Made by a program: the position numbers and the translations under genes. DNA of 64,000 nt from Peribacillus loiseleuriae. Its GTDB lineage: Bacteria; Bacillota; Bacilli; Bacillales; DSM-1321. Shown one piece after another: positions 25,541-34,525 of the stretch (its first letter is position 1; each line of letters begins with the position of its first letter). Where the stretch lies: NCBI RefSeq assembly GCF_001183985.1, contig NZ_LFZW01000001.1:4093431-4157430 (forward strand), written 5' to 3'. The notes under the pieces are model-generated. The model made no database searches. It was not told the origin of the DNA and was given only the letters and a program-made list of their open reading frames with translations.

Positions 25541-26145
25541 ATACTCTCCCCTGTCCACGTTTTCTAGCATACTTATTGTAGCAAACAAATGTACCCTTTG
25601 GTAAACAAACCAAGTTCTTCCTACCTTCTCGTGATACGCCTCCTTTGGAAAGTTTTAAAACGACTACCTATGATCATGGCAACAAATTAGAAAGCCAAAT
25701 GGTTAATTTCCATGCCAATCTACTCATTTCGTACTGGATTCATATTTTGCGCACCGAATTTATGATTTTCGCGCCGGAACCTGCCCGTTTCGCGCGAGAA
25801 TTGGGATTTACGAGCCAGAGTCCAATTTAGTGATCCGAGAAGGAAAAAACTGCACCAGCCAGATGAGCAAATACGCTCAAATTCATGAACCCGCTTGGCA
25901 AAATCATCCGCCCCCTTAATGACAACTTTTATAAAAACCCCGTAGCTAAAAGATGCGGTGAAAGCAAATATAGGTGAAAGCCCCGTCCTTGTTGTGCGTC
26001 AGAATAAACATTTGACGATTAGGAATAGGAATTGTCACGTCTTCAAATTCCAAATGAGCAAACAGACATTTCAGCTTCTTGACTAAATACTGTATATTAA
26101 ACGTAAACTCACTCTTTCATTCTATTCTAGGAGATGTACATACCT
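25541..26145. other. Intergenic gap containing the second 21-bp repeat array
   Basis: This is a 600-base gap between divergent units. Apart from the repeat array at 25730-25828 I see no gene. The 25830-26110 part is unstructured and AT-rich and presumably contains the hssR promoter. Confidence 0.5.
25730..25828. repeat. Degenerate 21-bp tandem repeat (GCGCGCCGGAA type), array 2
   Basis: Four to five units of the same pattern as the array at 23692 are present: TTTTGCGCACCGAATTT, TTTCGCGCCGGAACCTGC, TTTCGCGCGAGAATTGG and TTTACGAGCCAGAG. The two arrays flank the DUF3006/MBL gene pair in the same orientation. Confidence 0.7.
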
Positions 26146-26823
26146 ATGATCCATATTTTAATTGTTGATGATGATCTTCACATTCGTGAATTATTAAACC
26201 ATTTCCTCCAAAAAGAAGGGTTTTCCGTTTACGGTGCAGCTGATGGCGTAGAAGCTTCAGCAATCCTAATGGAACAACAAATTCATTTAGCCATTGTAGA
26301 CGTAATGATGCCGAATAAGGACGGATATCAGCTGTGTGAGGAAATAAGAAACGATTATGATTTCCCGATTATTTTATTAACAGCGAAAGATCAGCTGATC
26401 GATAAAGAAAAAGGCTTTGCTGTTGGAACCGATGATTATGTAACAAAACCATTTGAGCCGAAAGAATTATTGTTCCGTATTAAAGCCCTTCTTCGTCGTT
26501 TTCAGATGGTCAATGCAGAGAAAATCGTGCTCAATCAAACCGTAATTGACCGTAAAAGTTATGAAGTGCACGCTAATGGAAAGCTTCTGATGCTGCCTAT
26601 GAAAGAGTTTGAACTTTTAGCTCAGCTCGCAAGCTTCCCTGATCGAATTTTCACGAGAGACGAATTAATTCAGCTTATTTGGGGGATCGATTTCACTGGG
26701 GATGATCGCACGGTGGATGTGCATATTAAACGGCTGCGAGAGCGCTTCTCAAACCAGAGCGGGGATTTCGTCATTAAAACGGTACGAGGGGTTGGTTATA
26801 AATTGGAGGTTGCCAAAAAGTGA
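26146..26823 (+). CDS. hssR: Heme response regulator HssR
   Basis: This OmpR-class regulator of 225 aa has receiver Asp52 (in LAIVDVMMP) and a C-terminal winged helix (TRDELIQLIWGIDFTGDDRTVDVHIKRLRERF). The sequence closely tracks staphylococcal HssR, including GTDDYVTKPFEPKELLFRIKALLRR. It is activated by HssS when heme accumulates and turns on hrtBA. AGGAG is 12 bases before the ATG at 26146 and touches the in-frame ATG at 26134, so the start is not fully certain. The stop overlaps the hssS GTG start. Confidence 0.88.
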   Translation: MIHILIVDDDLHIRELLNHFLQKEGFSVYGAADGVEASAILMEQQIHLAIVDVMMPNKDGYQLCEEIRNDYDFPIILLTAKDQLIDKEKGFAVGTDDYVTKPFEPKELLFRIKALLRRFQMVNAEKIVLNQTVIDRKSYEVHANGKLLMLPMKEFELLAQLASFPDRIFTRDELIQLIWGIDFTGDDRTVDVHIKRLRERFSNQSGDFVIKTVRGVGYKLEVAKK

Positions 26824-28202
26824 AAACTCTCTATTTACGTATCGTCTTTACCACCATTTTTGTGATGATTTTAAGTGGAATACTCGCCTTTATCCTTGCC
26901 AATTTTTATTACCAAAGTAAGCTTAAGCCATATAACGACAGCAAAGTGACCCACCTTGCGAAAGACATTGTTACCTTTTATGAACAAAATCAGGAAATTT
27001 CGCTTAACGATTATTTAGAAAATGCCAGCAACCTCGGCTATCAATTGTATGTAGTGGATCAGGATGGAAATGGTTCTTTTTATGGTGGAGAATTTAGAAA
27101 AAAAGAGTTGGATTCAGAAATCATTCAGAATGTGCTCAATGGGCATCTGTATCACGGCATCTTGGATTTCCCCTCAAGTGCCTTTATTACAGGTTTTTTC
27201 GATAATGTACTAACTAATACAATTGGGATGCGAATGACTGTAGACGACAAAGACTATGCTCTATTCGTCCGACCAAATCTCGATATGCAGTTTGGCGAAA
27301 TGCGGATTTTCTTTTCGGTTCTTCTCATTCTTTCTCTTCTTTTAAGCATCCTCTTCGTGATTGTCAGTACGCGGTATATTGTCAAACCAATCATTAAACT
27401 AACCGATGCAACGAAAAGGATATCAACCGGAAAATATGATATTCAGCTCGATATGAAGCGCCGAGACGAAATTGGCAAATTAGCCGATCATTTTAGGGAG
27501 ATGGCAAAGAATTTAGAGCAGCTTGAGAGTATGCGTCAAGAATTCGTTTCGAACGTTTCACATGAAATTCAGGCTCCACTCACGTCCATACAAGGATTTT
27601 CACAAACTTTACAATCCGATACATTACCTGAAGAACAGCGGAAGCATTATTTAGCCATTATTGAAGCGGAAACGAAACGAATGTCTCAATTAAGTAAACA
27701 ATTATTGACGCTTGCTTCATTAGATAAAGAAGAACATCTTATAAAAAAGAGCACCTTCGATGTTGCCGAGCAAATTAAACAGGTTATATTTATGTCTGAG
27801 TGGAGCTGGCAGGAAAAAGAGTTAGCGATTGACCTAAGTTTACCCACCACCTTCATCTATGCCGATCAGCATCTGCTTCATCAAGTATGGACGAATCTTT
27901 TAACGAACAGCATTAAGTTCACCAGCATCGGCGGAACGATATCGATTCGGCTCACTGAAATAGAAAATGATTGTATCGTAGAAGTAAAAGACACAGGCAT
28001 TGGTATTGCACAAAATGATCTAGCAAATATATTCAACCGTTTTTATAAAGCAGATAAGGCCAGAATTCGCAGTGAAGCCGGTAGCAGCGGGCTAGGTCTT
28101 GCGATTACGAAGAAAATTGTCGAGCTTCATGAGGGAAAAATCTCCGTTGCAAGCCAAATGGGGAAAGGAACGACTTTCCGTATCCAGCTTCCAAGAATGT
28201 AA
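26820..28202 (+). CDS. hssS: Heme sensor histidine kinase HssS
   Basis: The 460-aa kinase starts at a GTG that overlaps hssR by 4 bases, behind GGAGG. Two membrane helices flank an extracytoplasmic domain with the HssS-like stretch NGHLYHGILDFP and ITGFFDNVLTNTIG. Then come HAMP, the H-box VSNVSHEIQAPLTSIQGF, the N-box LTNSIKFTS and the G-boxes KDTGIGI and GSSGLGLAITKK. It senses heme at the membrane and phosphorylates HssR. The catalytic motifs are intact. Confidence 0.88.
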   Translation: MKTLYLRIVFTTIFVMILSGILAFILANFYYQSKLKPYNDSKVTHLAKDIVTFYEQNQEISLNDYLENASNLGYQLYVVDQDGNGSFYGGEFRKKELDSEIIQNVLNGHLYHGILDFPSSAFITGFFDNVLTNTIGMRMTVDDKDYALFVRPNLDMQFGEMRIFFSVLLILSLLLSILFVIVSTRYIVKPIIKLTDATKRISTGKYDIQLDMKRRDEIGKLADHFREMAKNLEQLESMRQEFVSNVSHEIQAPLTSIQGFSQTLQSDTLPEEQRKHYLAIIEAETKRMSQLSKQLLTLASLDKEEHLIKKSTFDVAEQIKQVIFMSEWSWQEKELAIDLSLPTTFIYADQHLLHQVWTNLLTNSIKFTSIGGTISIRLTEIENDCIVEVKDTGIGIAQNDLANIFNRFYKADKARIRSEAGSSGLGLAITKKIVELHEGKISVASQMGKGTTFRIQLPRM

Positions 28203-28208
28203 AGAGCT

Positions 28209-28241
28209 GTTCATACTCCATTCATATTGCCGCTTTATACT
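28209..28241 (+). promoter_or_regulatory. HssR box and promoter of hrtBA
   Basis: The direct repeat GTTCATACT (28209-28217) and ATTCATATT (28220-28228), with a 2-base spacer, matches the known HssR-binding repeat GTTCATATT-NN-GTTCATATT at 16 of 18 positions. A good -10 box, TATACT, stands at 28236-28241. This gives hrtBA its own heme-inducible promoter inside the operon. Confidence 0.8.
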
Positions 28242-28274
28242 ACATCTAAGTTAATGAATGGAGATGAACAAATC

Positions 28275-29375
28275 ATGTTTCTTGCTTTAAGGGAAATGAA
28301 GCACGCTAAATTACGTTATGTATTAATTGGATTCATCATGGTATTACTCATCTGGTTGGTCCTATTTGTTTCCGGATTAGCTAAAGGGCTGTCTTCAGAT
28401 AACGCATCGTCGATTCAAAACATGAACGCGGATTATTTAATCCTTCAACAGGAATCAGATCATCGCCTAACCCGTTCAACCTTATCTGAGGAAAATCTGC
28501 GGGATGTACGCAAATATGCTGAGGTGGATGAATCTACACCACTTGGCGTACAAATGACAACTATTACGAAAAACAATGCTTCAAAAAAAATGGATGTCAC
28601 GTTTTTCGCAATCGATGTGGATAATATGCTGACTCCTACGATCATCGAAGGTAAAATGATCCATCACACAACAGCAAATGAAGTAGTGGCCGATCGTACT
28701 TTAAAGCAAGAAGGATTAAAACTCGGTGATGAAATAACAGACCAAGCATCAGGAGAAACTTTCAAAATAGTCGGTTTCACAGAAGGTCACTCTTTCAGTC
28801 ATACGCCAGTTGTCTATATGAATTTCAACGGATGGTCTACCATTTCTCATAACCAGACTCCGAATCAAGAAGTTTTTAATACGATTGCTTTAAACATATC
28901 AGAAAACAAAGTTAAACAAATCGAAAAAAATGTTTCAAACGTTGAAGTGATTAGTAAAGATCAAGCCCTGCAAGGCATTCCAGGCTATAAAGAAGAACAA
29001 GGCTCACTGATGATGATGATTGCGTTTTTATTCGTGATTGCTGCATTTGTATTAGCCGTATTCTTCTACGTCATGACGATCCAAAAAATGAATCAATTTG
29101 GTGTCTTAAAGGCAATTGGTGCAAAATCAACCTATCTCGCACGGACGATTATTTTCCAAGTGATATTCATTACGATTGTAAGTCTACTAATCAGTATTTC
29201 ACTAACCCTTGGCGTATCGTTCATTTTACCTGATAGTATGCCGTTTGACCTTAGTGTTCAATTAATAGCAGGCTGCTCAATTCTTTTCTTAGTGGTGTCC
29301 ATGATTGGCGCTTTACTATCTCTATACCGTGTATCAAAAATTGATGCCATTGAAGCAATCGGGAGGGCTGCATAA
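28275..29375 (+). CDS. hrtB: Heme efflux ABC permease HrtB
   Basis: The 366-aa FtsX/MacB-type permease has one N-terminal helix, a large extracytoplasmic domain and three C-terminal helices, including the conserved FYVMTIQKMNQFGVLKAIGAKSTYL cytoplasmic loop (residues about 270-294). GGAGATG precedes the ATG at 28275; upstream in-frame codons cover the promoter and are rejected. With HrtA it is thought to remove excess heme from the membrane. Its stop codon overlaps the hrtA start. Confidence 0.85.
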   Translation: MFLALREMKHAKLRYVLIGFIMVLLIWLVLFVSGLAKGLSSDNASSIQNMNADYLILQQESDHRLTRSTLSEENLRDVRKYAEVDESTPLGVQMTTITKNNASKKMDVTFFAIDVDNMLTPTIIEGKMIHHTTANEVVADRTLKQEGLKLGDEITDQASGETFKIVGFTEGHSFSHTPVVYMNFNGWSTISHNQTPNQEVFNTIALNISENKVKQIEKNVSNVEVISKDQALQGIPGYKEEQGSLMMMIAFLFVIAAFVLAVFFYVMTIQKMNQFGVLKAIGAKSTYLARTIIFQVIFITIVSLLISISLTLGVSFILPDSMPFDLSVQLIAGCSILFLVVSMIGALLSLYRVSKIDAIEAIGRAA

Positions 29376-30049
29376 TGGAAAACCAACTACTACTCGAAAA
29401 TATCAGCAAGGTTTATGGTGATGGTGATACGTCCGTGAAAGTGCTTGATGATGTATCATTACAAGTAAAAGCGGGTGAATTCGTCGCCGTTGTCGGCCCA
29501 TCCGGATCTGGAAAAAGTACATTCCTTTCTATTACAGGTGCATTATTATCACCAACAAGCGGGCGTATTATCATTGGTGACAAGGAGATCAACAAACTTT
29601 CTCCGAAACAAATGAATCAGCTTCGATTAGAAAAAATCGGCTTTGTCTTTCAATCGGCTAATTTAATTCCTTATTTAACCGTTCAAGACCAATTGCTGCT
29701 AATCTCTGAATTAAGCGGCATGCAAAATAAGAAGGCTAAAAATAGAGTCGATAACCTGCTTGACCGTCTTGGCTTATCTCATAGAAAGAGCCATTACCCG
29801 GAAAGCTTATCCGGTGGTGAGCGTCAGCGTGTCGCCATCGCGCGTGCCTGGATGAACAACCCTGATATTATTCTAGCAGATGAACCAACCGCAAGCCTTG
29901 ATTCCGAACGAGGACGAGCTGTTGTTCAAATGCTTGCAGATGAAGTAAAACTGCACAGAAAAGCCGCCATCATGGTCACTCATGACAAGCGGATGCTTGA
30001 TTTATGTGATCGTGTCGTGTATATCGAGGATGGAAGACTTTCGGAGTAA
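29375..30049 (+). CDS. hrtA: Heme efflux ABC transporter ATPase HrtA
   Basis: The 224-aa ATPase has Walker [11 protein letters not shown]-loop FVFQSANLIPYLTV, signature [19 protein letters not shown], Walker B IILADEPTASLD and the H-loop VTHDKRM. The order and wording are very close to HrtA of Staphylococcus. GGGAGG precedes the ATG. It powers HrtB. It is the last gene of the hssRS-hrtBA unit. Confidence 0.88.
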   Translation: MENQLLLENISKVYGDGDTSVKVLDDVSLQVKAGEFVAVVGPSGSGKSTFLSITGALLSPTSGRIIIGDKEINKLSPKQMNQLRLEKIGFVFQSANLIPYLTVQDQLLLISELSGMQNKKAKNRVDNLLDRLGLSHRKSHYPESLSGGERQRVAIARAWMNNPDIILADEPTASLDSERGRAVVQMLADEVKLHRKAAIMVTHDKRMLDLCDRVVYIEDGRLSE

Positions 30050-30124
30050 TCCCCAAAATAGAACACTAAAAATTGTTACTTAAAAAATCATGACCCACCA
30101 TCCTTTTTAGGACCCTCTTCATAA

Positions 30125-30160
30125 AAAAACCTGAACCCTTTATTAGGTTCAGGTTTTTCT
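30125..30160. terminator. Terminator after hrtA
   Basis: AAAAACCTGAACC and GGTTCAGGTTTTT form a 13-bp stem with flanking A and T runs, so it can work from both sides. Confidence 0.85.
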
Positions 30161-30169
30161 CTTTATCGT

Positions 30170-30440
30170 TTATTCCCAAACAAATAGACCGACAATCATC
30201 GCACTTAATAAAGAAACCGCAACGCCGCTTACAAGAAGCTTCCAGACGTTTTTACCAATAATCGTTAATTTATCTTCTAATAATACAGAATTATACGTTC
30301 CATAGATCATACCAACTATACTAAAGTTCACAAATGACGTTTAAGAATGTCGTTGCTACTGCAATCGTATGCGGTGGTAATGTATCTAAATGATTCTTTA
30401 AGTCCATCATGGCAACAAATTCATTCGTAGCCAATTTAAA
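30170..30440 (-). pseudogene. 3' fragment of a CNT nucleoside transporter gene (duplicate of 31727-32920)
   Basis: From the stop codon at 30170-30172 this stretch follows the last 270 bases of the nucleoside transporter gene at 31727 nearly base for base, including the GLFVW end and the STVGMIYGTYNSVL region. An extra T near 30340 shifts the frame. Similarity ends abruptly at about 30440, exactly where the terminator of the next gene begins. It is a truncated, inactive copy about 1.5 kb from its parent. Confidence 0.88.
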
Positions 30441-30476
30441 AAAGTGAGTCACTAATAAATAGCACTTACTTTTTTA
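30439..30476 (-). terminator. Terminator of the GPR1/FUN34/YaaH-family gene
   Basis: AAAAAGTGAGT and ACTTACTTTTT pair with one mismatch. On the minus strand the stem is followed by seven Ts. Confidence 0.75.
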
Positions 30477-30513
30477 TTGAATGACAGATTTTTATAATCG
30501 CTACCATTTTATA

Positions 30514-31131
30514 TTATTTAACAAAAATACCAAACGGTTTTCCTAGAGGTAGCACCGTTTTTCCAAAGCATGTGTTGATCAGAATTGCCCCTGAACCATA
30601 GAAAGATAGAAAAGCGCAGAACAATTCTGAAACTGCAGCCATCTCATAAGTTGCATCATATAAAATATTAAAGGAACTTAAAGATAATCCAAGAAATTCG
30701 ATATCAAGTAAAAGCAAAACAAAAAACAAAACTTTATTTGTTTCCATAGCCGCAATTGTCACAAAAATGCTGAAAATTAAATACCCAATAAATGCAACTC
30801 CCACTTGTTTGATATCTTCATCCGCATCAAAATTTGGACCAAAAACACCTAACTGAATTAACCATGTTACACCAAGACTAATCCAAAAAAGTCCATATGC
30901 CCCCCATACAGTTGTTCCAAATATACTGTCATTCTTTGCATCTAGGTACGCAGCAAATAACTGCGCTAGACCGCCTAGAAAAAATACCCAAGGAACCATA
31001 AAAGCGAACCCATGTGTCAAGCCTAATTCTTCTGTTGACTCTACAAGAGCGATTATCGCAAGTCCGAACAATCCTAATGCAGATGGATCTGCTGATGTTA
31101 CTTTAATCTGTTTATAAGTTTGAGTATCCAT
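30514..31131 (-). CDS. GPR1/FUN34/YaaH-family (acetate uptake-like) transporter
   Basis: The 205-aa protein has six membrane segments and the family's N-terminal motif in the form ADPSALGLFGLAIIAL (canonical NPxPLGL). The GGLAQLFAAYLDAKNDSIFGTTVWGAYGLFWIS stretch, read from residue about 52, is also typical. SatP/YaaH members move acetate or succinate with protons. It sits between the nucleoside-transporter fragment and the intact nucleoside transporter gene, with its own terminator. The substrate is not certain. Confidence 0.85.
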   Translation of the reverse strand: MDTQTYKQIKVTSADPSALGLFGLAIIALVESTEELGLTHGFAFMVPWVFFLGGLAQLFAAYLDAKNDSIFGTTVWGAYGLFWISLGVTWLIQLGVFGPNFDADEDIKQVGVAFIGYLIFSIFVTIAAMETNKVLFFVLLLLDIEFLGLSLSSFNILYDATYEMAAVSELFCAFLSFYGSGAILINTCFGKTVLPLGKPFGIFVK

Positions 31132-31654
31132 GATTTCCTCCTCAATGTATTACATAAGTAAAAAAGATCGCAAATAATACCACCTTACAAATGTCTCCCT
31201 CAGTTCATTTACACAAAATGTATTATGTACATAAATTTAAATTTCAATCCTACTTAACAACAAAGTTCGACAAATTATTCCTTCGATAAATATTTCCTTT
31301 AATAATGAATTTTTAATCCAGACGCCCAATTTAAAACCTGTTCCCCCAAAGACTTGAGCAACCATGCTTTTCTTTTTCTTCAAATCCAATCATTAATTGA
31401 AAATCTTTCAGACGATTCTAAGCATCATTGATCCCAAATTACATGGGGTTTATATAAGTACGACCTAATTTTGTTCCAATATACTTTAGTCCTGAATCAA
31501 TACGAAAATTGATTCACTTAGAATCTCGTTGTGAATATCATATCTGTTCAATTCACTTTTTCTCTCATTGCAGACGCTAAATATCTTTGTCTGGGGAGTG
31601 GCGGACTAAAATTTGCAGTGCGCTAATTCATCCAATCAACAAATCGAGCAGAAA
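31132..31654. other. Intergenic gap, nothing recognised
   Basis: About 520 AT-rich bases lie upstream of the YaaH-family gene. No ORF with a ribosome site, no repeat and no strong hairpin is visible before the nupG terminator at 31655. Confidence 0.5.
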
Positions 31655-31692
31655 AAAACAACCCTTTAGTATATGTACTAAAGGGTTGTTTT
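31655..31692. terminator. Terminator of the nucleoside transporter gene
   Basis: AAAACAACCCTTTAGT and ACTAAAGGGTTGTTTT form a perfect 16-bp stem. Confidence 0.9.
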
Positions 31693-31726
31693 AAGAGTAA
31701 AGGTTCAGGCTCTCTCTAAATGTTTA

Positions 31727-32920
31727 TTACCAAACAAATAAGCCAACAATCATCGCACTTAATAAGGAAACCGCAACACCGCTTACGAGAAGCTTCCAGA
31801 CATTTTTTCCAATAATCGCTGATTTTCCTTCTGATAATACTGAATTATACGTTCCATAAATCATACCAACTGTACTAAAATTCGCAAATGACGTTAAGAA
31901 CGTCGTTGCAACCGCAATCGTATGTGGTGGCAGTGTATCTAAGTTGTTCTTTAGATCCATCATGGCAACAAATTCATTCGTGGCTAATTTAATTCCCATT
32001 AACTGCGCGACATACATGGCATCATGCCCTGTCAAACCAAGTAAAAAGGCAAATGGACTAAACATGACTGAAAAGATTTTTTGAATCGTCAGACCATCTA
32101 CAATGACACCCAAAATCCCATTAAGACCAGCTGTAAGAGCGACATAGCCAATAACCATGGCTAAAATAACGATAACCATATTCATACCGACTAACATACT
32201 GTTAGAAATCGTTGAGAAGAAATCCTTTTTCTCCGATTTGGGCGGTACATAAATAATGTCTTCTTCTTTTGGCACATGGATTGGATTTAAAATACTAACT
32301 AAAATGAGCGCATTTAAACAGTTTATAGGTATCGCAGAAAATACATATTCTGCCGGGACCATTGATAAATAGGCACCAATAATCGACCCACTAATACTAC
32401 TCATACTCATAATTCCAAAGGTAAGCAAACGATTATCCTTTAAAACAGATAGCTGATCACGAATGACAGCTAACGCTTCCGTATTTCCTAGGAACATCAT
32501 TTGAATCGAGAAAAAGCTTTCTAGTTTGGGCAAGCGCGACACTTTAGAAATAACCCAACCCACTTTATCTATAATCCACGTTAAAATGCCAAAATAAGAT
32601 AAAATGTCAAAGAAAGTAACGACAAAAATAATGGGCAACAATGCACTAAAGAAAAAGTCTACTGTTTCATTTGCCATAACCGATGGAAAGACAAAGGCTA
32701 TTCCTTCACTTGCACATGCAATTAACCACGTAAAGAATGAGGCAATTTTATTAATGACCCAGCTACCTATTGTTGTTCCTAACATAAACCAAGTAATAAG
32801 CAATTCGACAACGATGAGAGAAACAATCGGTCTCCATTTTACTTCTTTCTTATTCGGAGAACATAAAAACACGACGCCTAGCACAACAAAAACGCCTAAA
32901 AGATTTAACAAAAAGTACAT
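31727..32920 (-). CDS. nupG: CNT-family nucleoside transporter under a purine riboswitch
   Basis: The 397-aa protein has the concentrative nucleoside transporter architecture with reentrant loops: IQMMFLGNTEALAVIR near residues 149-164 and NEFVAMMDLKN near residues 311-321. The STVGMIYGTYN end region is also conserved. It imports nucleosides with a cation. AGGAGC precedes the ATG. A guanine-type riboswitch and terminator lie upstream, as for B. subtilis nupG, which supports guanosine/inosine uptake and the symbol. A truncated copy lies at 30170. Confidence 0.87.
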   Translation of the reverse strand: MYFLLNLLGVFVVLGVVFLCSPNKKEVKWRPIVSLIVVELLITWFMLGTTIGSWVINKIASFFTWLIACASEGIAFVFPSVMANETVDFFFSALLPIIFVVTFFDILSYFGILTWIIDKVGWVISKVSRLPKLESFFSIQMMFLGNTEALAVIRDQLSVLKDNRLLTFGIMSMSSISGSIIGAYLSMVPAEYVFSAIPINCLNALILVSILNPIHVPKEEDIIYVPPKSEKKDFFSTISNSMLVGMNMVIVILAMVIGYVALTAGLNGILGVIVDGLTIQKIFSVMFSPFAFLLGLTGHDAMYVAQLMGIKLATNEFVAMMDLKNNLDTLPPHTIAVATTFLTSFANFSTVGMIYGTYNSVLSEGKSAIIGKNVWKLLVSGVAVSLLSAMIVGLFVW

Positions 32921-33090
32921 GAAAGCAGCTCCTAGATGTGGATTTTAACAAGAGTAACAGCGTATTCGCCTGAGATCGCAACTATATCTTTTACTATGCA
33001 ATTCGTTAAAAGCTAGGGTGCTGGATTTAGATGTGGAAACGCTACTATAATTATCCACAACTAAAAACCCCTTTATACGCCAAACAACAA

Positions 33091-33146
33091 AAAAGCTCTT
33101 ACTTTTCATACATTCTGATCAACAGAAAGAATGAAAAATAAGAGCA
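33091..33146 (-). terminator. Riboswitch-controlled terminator of nupG
   Basis: GCTCTTA...TTTTCAT pairs with ATGAAAA...TAAGAGC and is followed on the minus strand by TTTTTTG. It lies between the aptamer and the coding region, so it is the expression platform. Confidence 0.85.
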
Positions 33147-33208
33147 TTAAAGGAAGAGAACGATGTCATAGACTACTACATATTTCTTCCAATCTACATT
33201 AATTCAAA

Positions 33209-33283
33209 CTTTCTTGTAGTCTAGTATTTTACGGCTACTAGGTAGAGACGTTCAGACCATATTACTGAAAATATACAAGAAGT
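33209..33283 (-). ncRNA. Purine (guanine-type) riboswitch aptamer
   Basis: On the minus strand the conserved aptamer reads: P1 arm ACTTCTTGTA, then AATATGG, GTCTCTACC, CCGTAAA, and finally GACTACAAGAAG closing P1. These are the core words of the purine riboswitch. The specificity base in GACTAC is C, which in this class selects guanine or hypoxanthine rather than adenine. Ligand binding would favour the downstream terminator and reduce nupG expression. Confidence 0.92.
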
Positions 33284-33410
33284 ATTTGTAACGTTTTTTC
33301 AATTGTTATGAACAAATAGTACGCGTTCACTTATGAATAATCAATACTTTGATCGTTATTCGGAATAGCAAAATTCGTAGGAAAATTCATAATCATTTTA
33401 ATAGAGTCTA

Positions 33411-34400
33411 TTACAAAGCGCATTCTTCGATTTCAAAACCTAATTCCGCAATCATTCTCCAATCATCTAATGGTTGTTGACCTTCAGTCGTTAAGTAATC
33501 CCCAACGAAAATGGAATTAGCTGCAAACAAGCCTAGCGGCTGAAGAAAACCAAGATTCACTTCCCGTCCACCAGAAATTCGAATTTCTTTCGTTGGATTT
33601 ACAAATCGCATCATCGCAATGATCTTTAAACAGTTTATCGGTGTTAACTCTTTCTTATCGCTTAATGGTGTTCCTGCAATTGCCACGAGAAAATTACAAG
33701 GTATCGAATCAGCATCTAAATCGCGCAATTCAAAGGCGATATCTACTCGCTGCTCATCATTCTCCCCCATTCCAAATATAGCACCAGAACAAGGGGATAT
33801 TCCCGCTTCTTTCGCTTGCTGGACAGTATCTATTCTTTGGTCATACGTATGTGTTGTACAAATCTCCTCATACTGATCACGATGTGTATTGATATTGTGA
33901 TTGTAACGATGGACCCCCGCATCTGCTAAAGCTTGAGCATGATCTGGATTCAGGAATCCTAAGCAGCAACAAATCTTTAAATTTGTCGTTTCTCGAATCT
34001 CTTTTACAGCGTCCACAACATGGGAAATTTCTTTATCAGTAGGACGTCTTCCAGAAGCAACAATACAATATGTACCCGCTTTACGATAAATAGCCTCTTT
34101 TGCACCTTGAATAATTTTCTCTTTCGTTAACCAGGCATATTTGTCAATCGGTGTTTCTGCAACGATTGACTGTGAACAATATCCACAGTTTTCGGGACAG
34201 AGACCTGACTTTGCATTAATAATCATATTCAATTTAACTTTATTTCCATAGAAATGATGACGAATCTTATAAGCAGCATTCATTAATTCTAAAATCTTGG
34301 TATCTTCTATTTGCAAAAGAGACAGTGCTTCTTCTTTACTCAATGCTTCCCCACTTATGACTCGCTCCGCTAATTGTTGTAGCTCCATTTCTTTAATCAT
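33411..34400 (-). CDS. bioB: Biotin synthase BioB
   Basis: The 329-aa radical-SAM enzyme converts dethiobiotin to biotin. The 4Fe-4S motif is Cys68-Cys72-Cys75 (GLCPENCGYCSQS). Further conserved motifs include the YNHNINTH stretch and FNPTKEIRISGGRE near the C-terminus (here VNPTKEIRISGGRE). AGGAG precedes the ATG. The gene is divergent from bioY-bioD-bioA across a BirA operator. All catalytic motifs are intact. Confidence 0.95.
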   Translation of the reverse strand: MIKEMELQQLAERVISGEALSKEEALSLLQIEDTKILELMNAAYKIRHHFYGNKVKLNMIINAKSGLCPENCGYCSQSIVAETPIDKYAWLTKEKIIQGAKEAIYRKAGTYCIVASGRRPTDKEISHVVDAVKEIRETTNLKICCCLGFLNPDHAQALADAGVHRYNHNINTHRDQYEEICTTHTYDQRIDTVQQAKEAGISPCSGAIFGMGENDEQRVDIAFELRDLDADSIPCNFLVAIAGTPLSDKKELTPINCLKIIAMMRFVNPTKEIRISGGREVNLGFLQPLGLFAANSIFVGDYLTTEGQQPLDDWRMIAELGFEIEECAL

Positions 34401-34434
34401 CTACATTTCTCCTCTTTTTCTGTGAAATCTTTAT

Positions 34435-34467
34435 ATTGTTAACCATAAAATAAAATAGGTTGACAAT
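34435..34467. promoter_or_regulatory. BirA operator between bioB and bioY
   Basis: ATTGTTAACC (34435-34444) and GGTTGACAAT (34458-34467) are inverted repeats with one mismatch, separated by 13 bases. This is the geometry and sequence of BirA-biotin repressor sites (TTGTAAACC ... GGTTTACAA type). It should control both divergent transcripts. Confidence 0.85.
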
Positions 34468-34525
34468 TGAATTATAAATCATGCAGAATAATATTCAAGA
34501 TATTTTAAACAAACGAGGTGAAATA

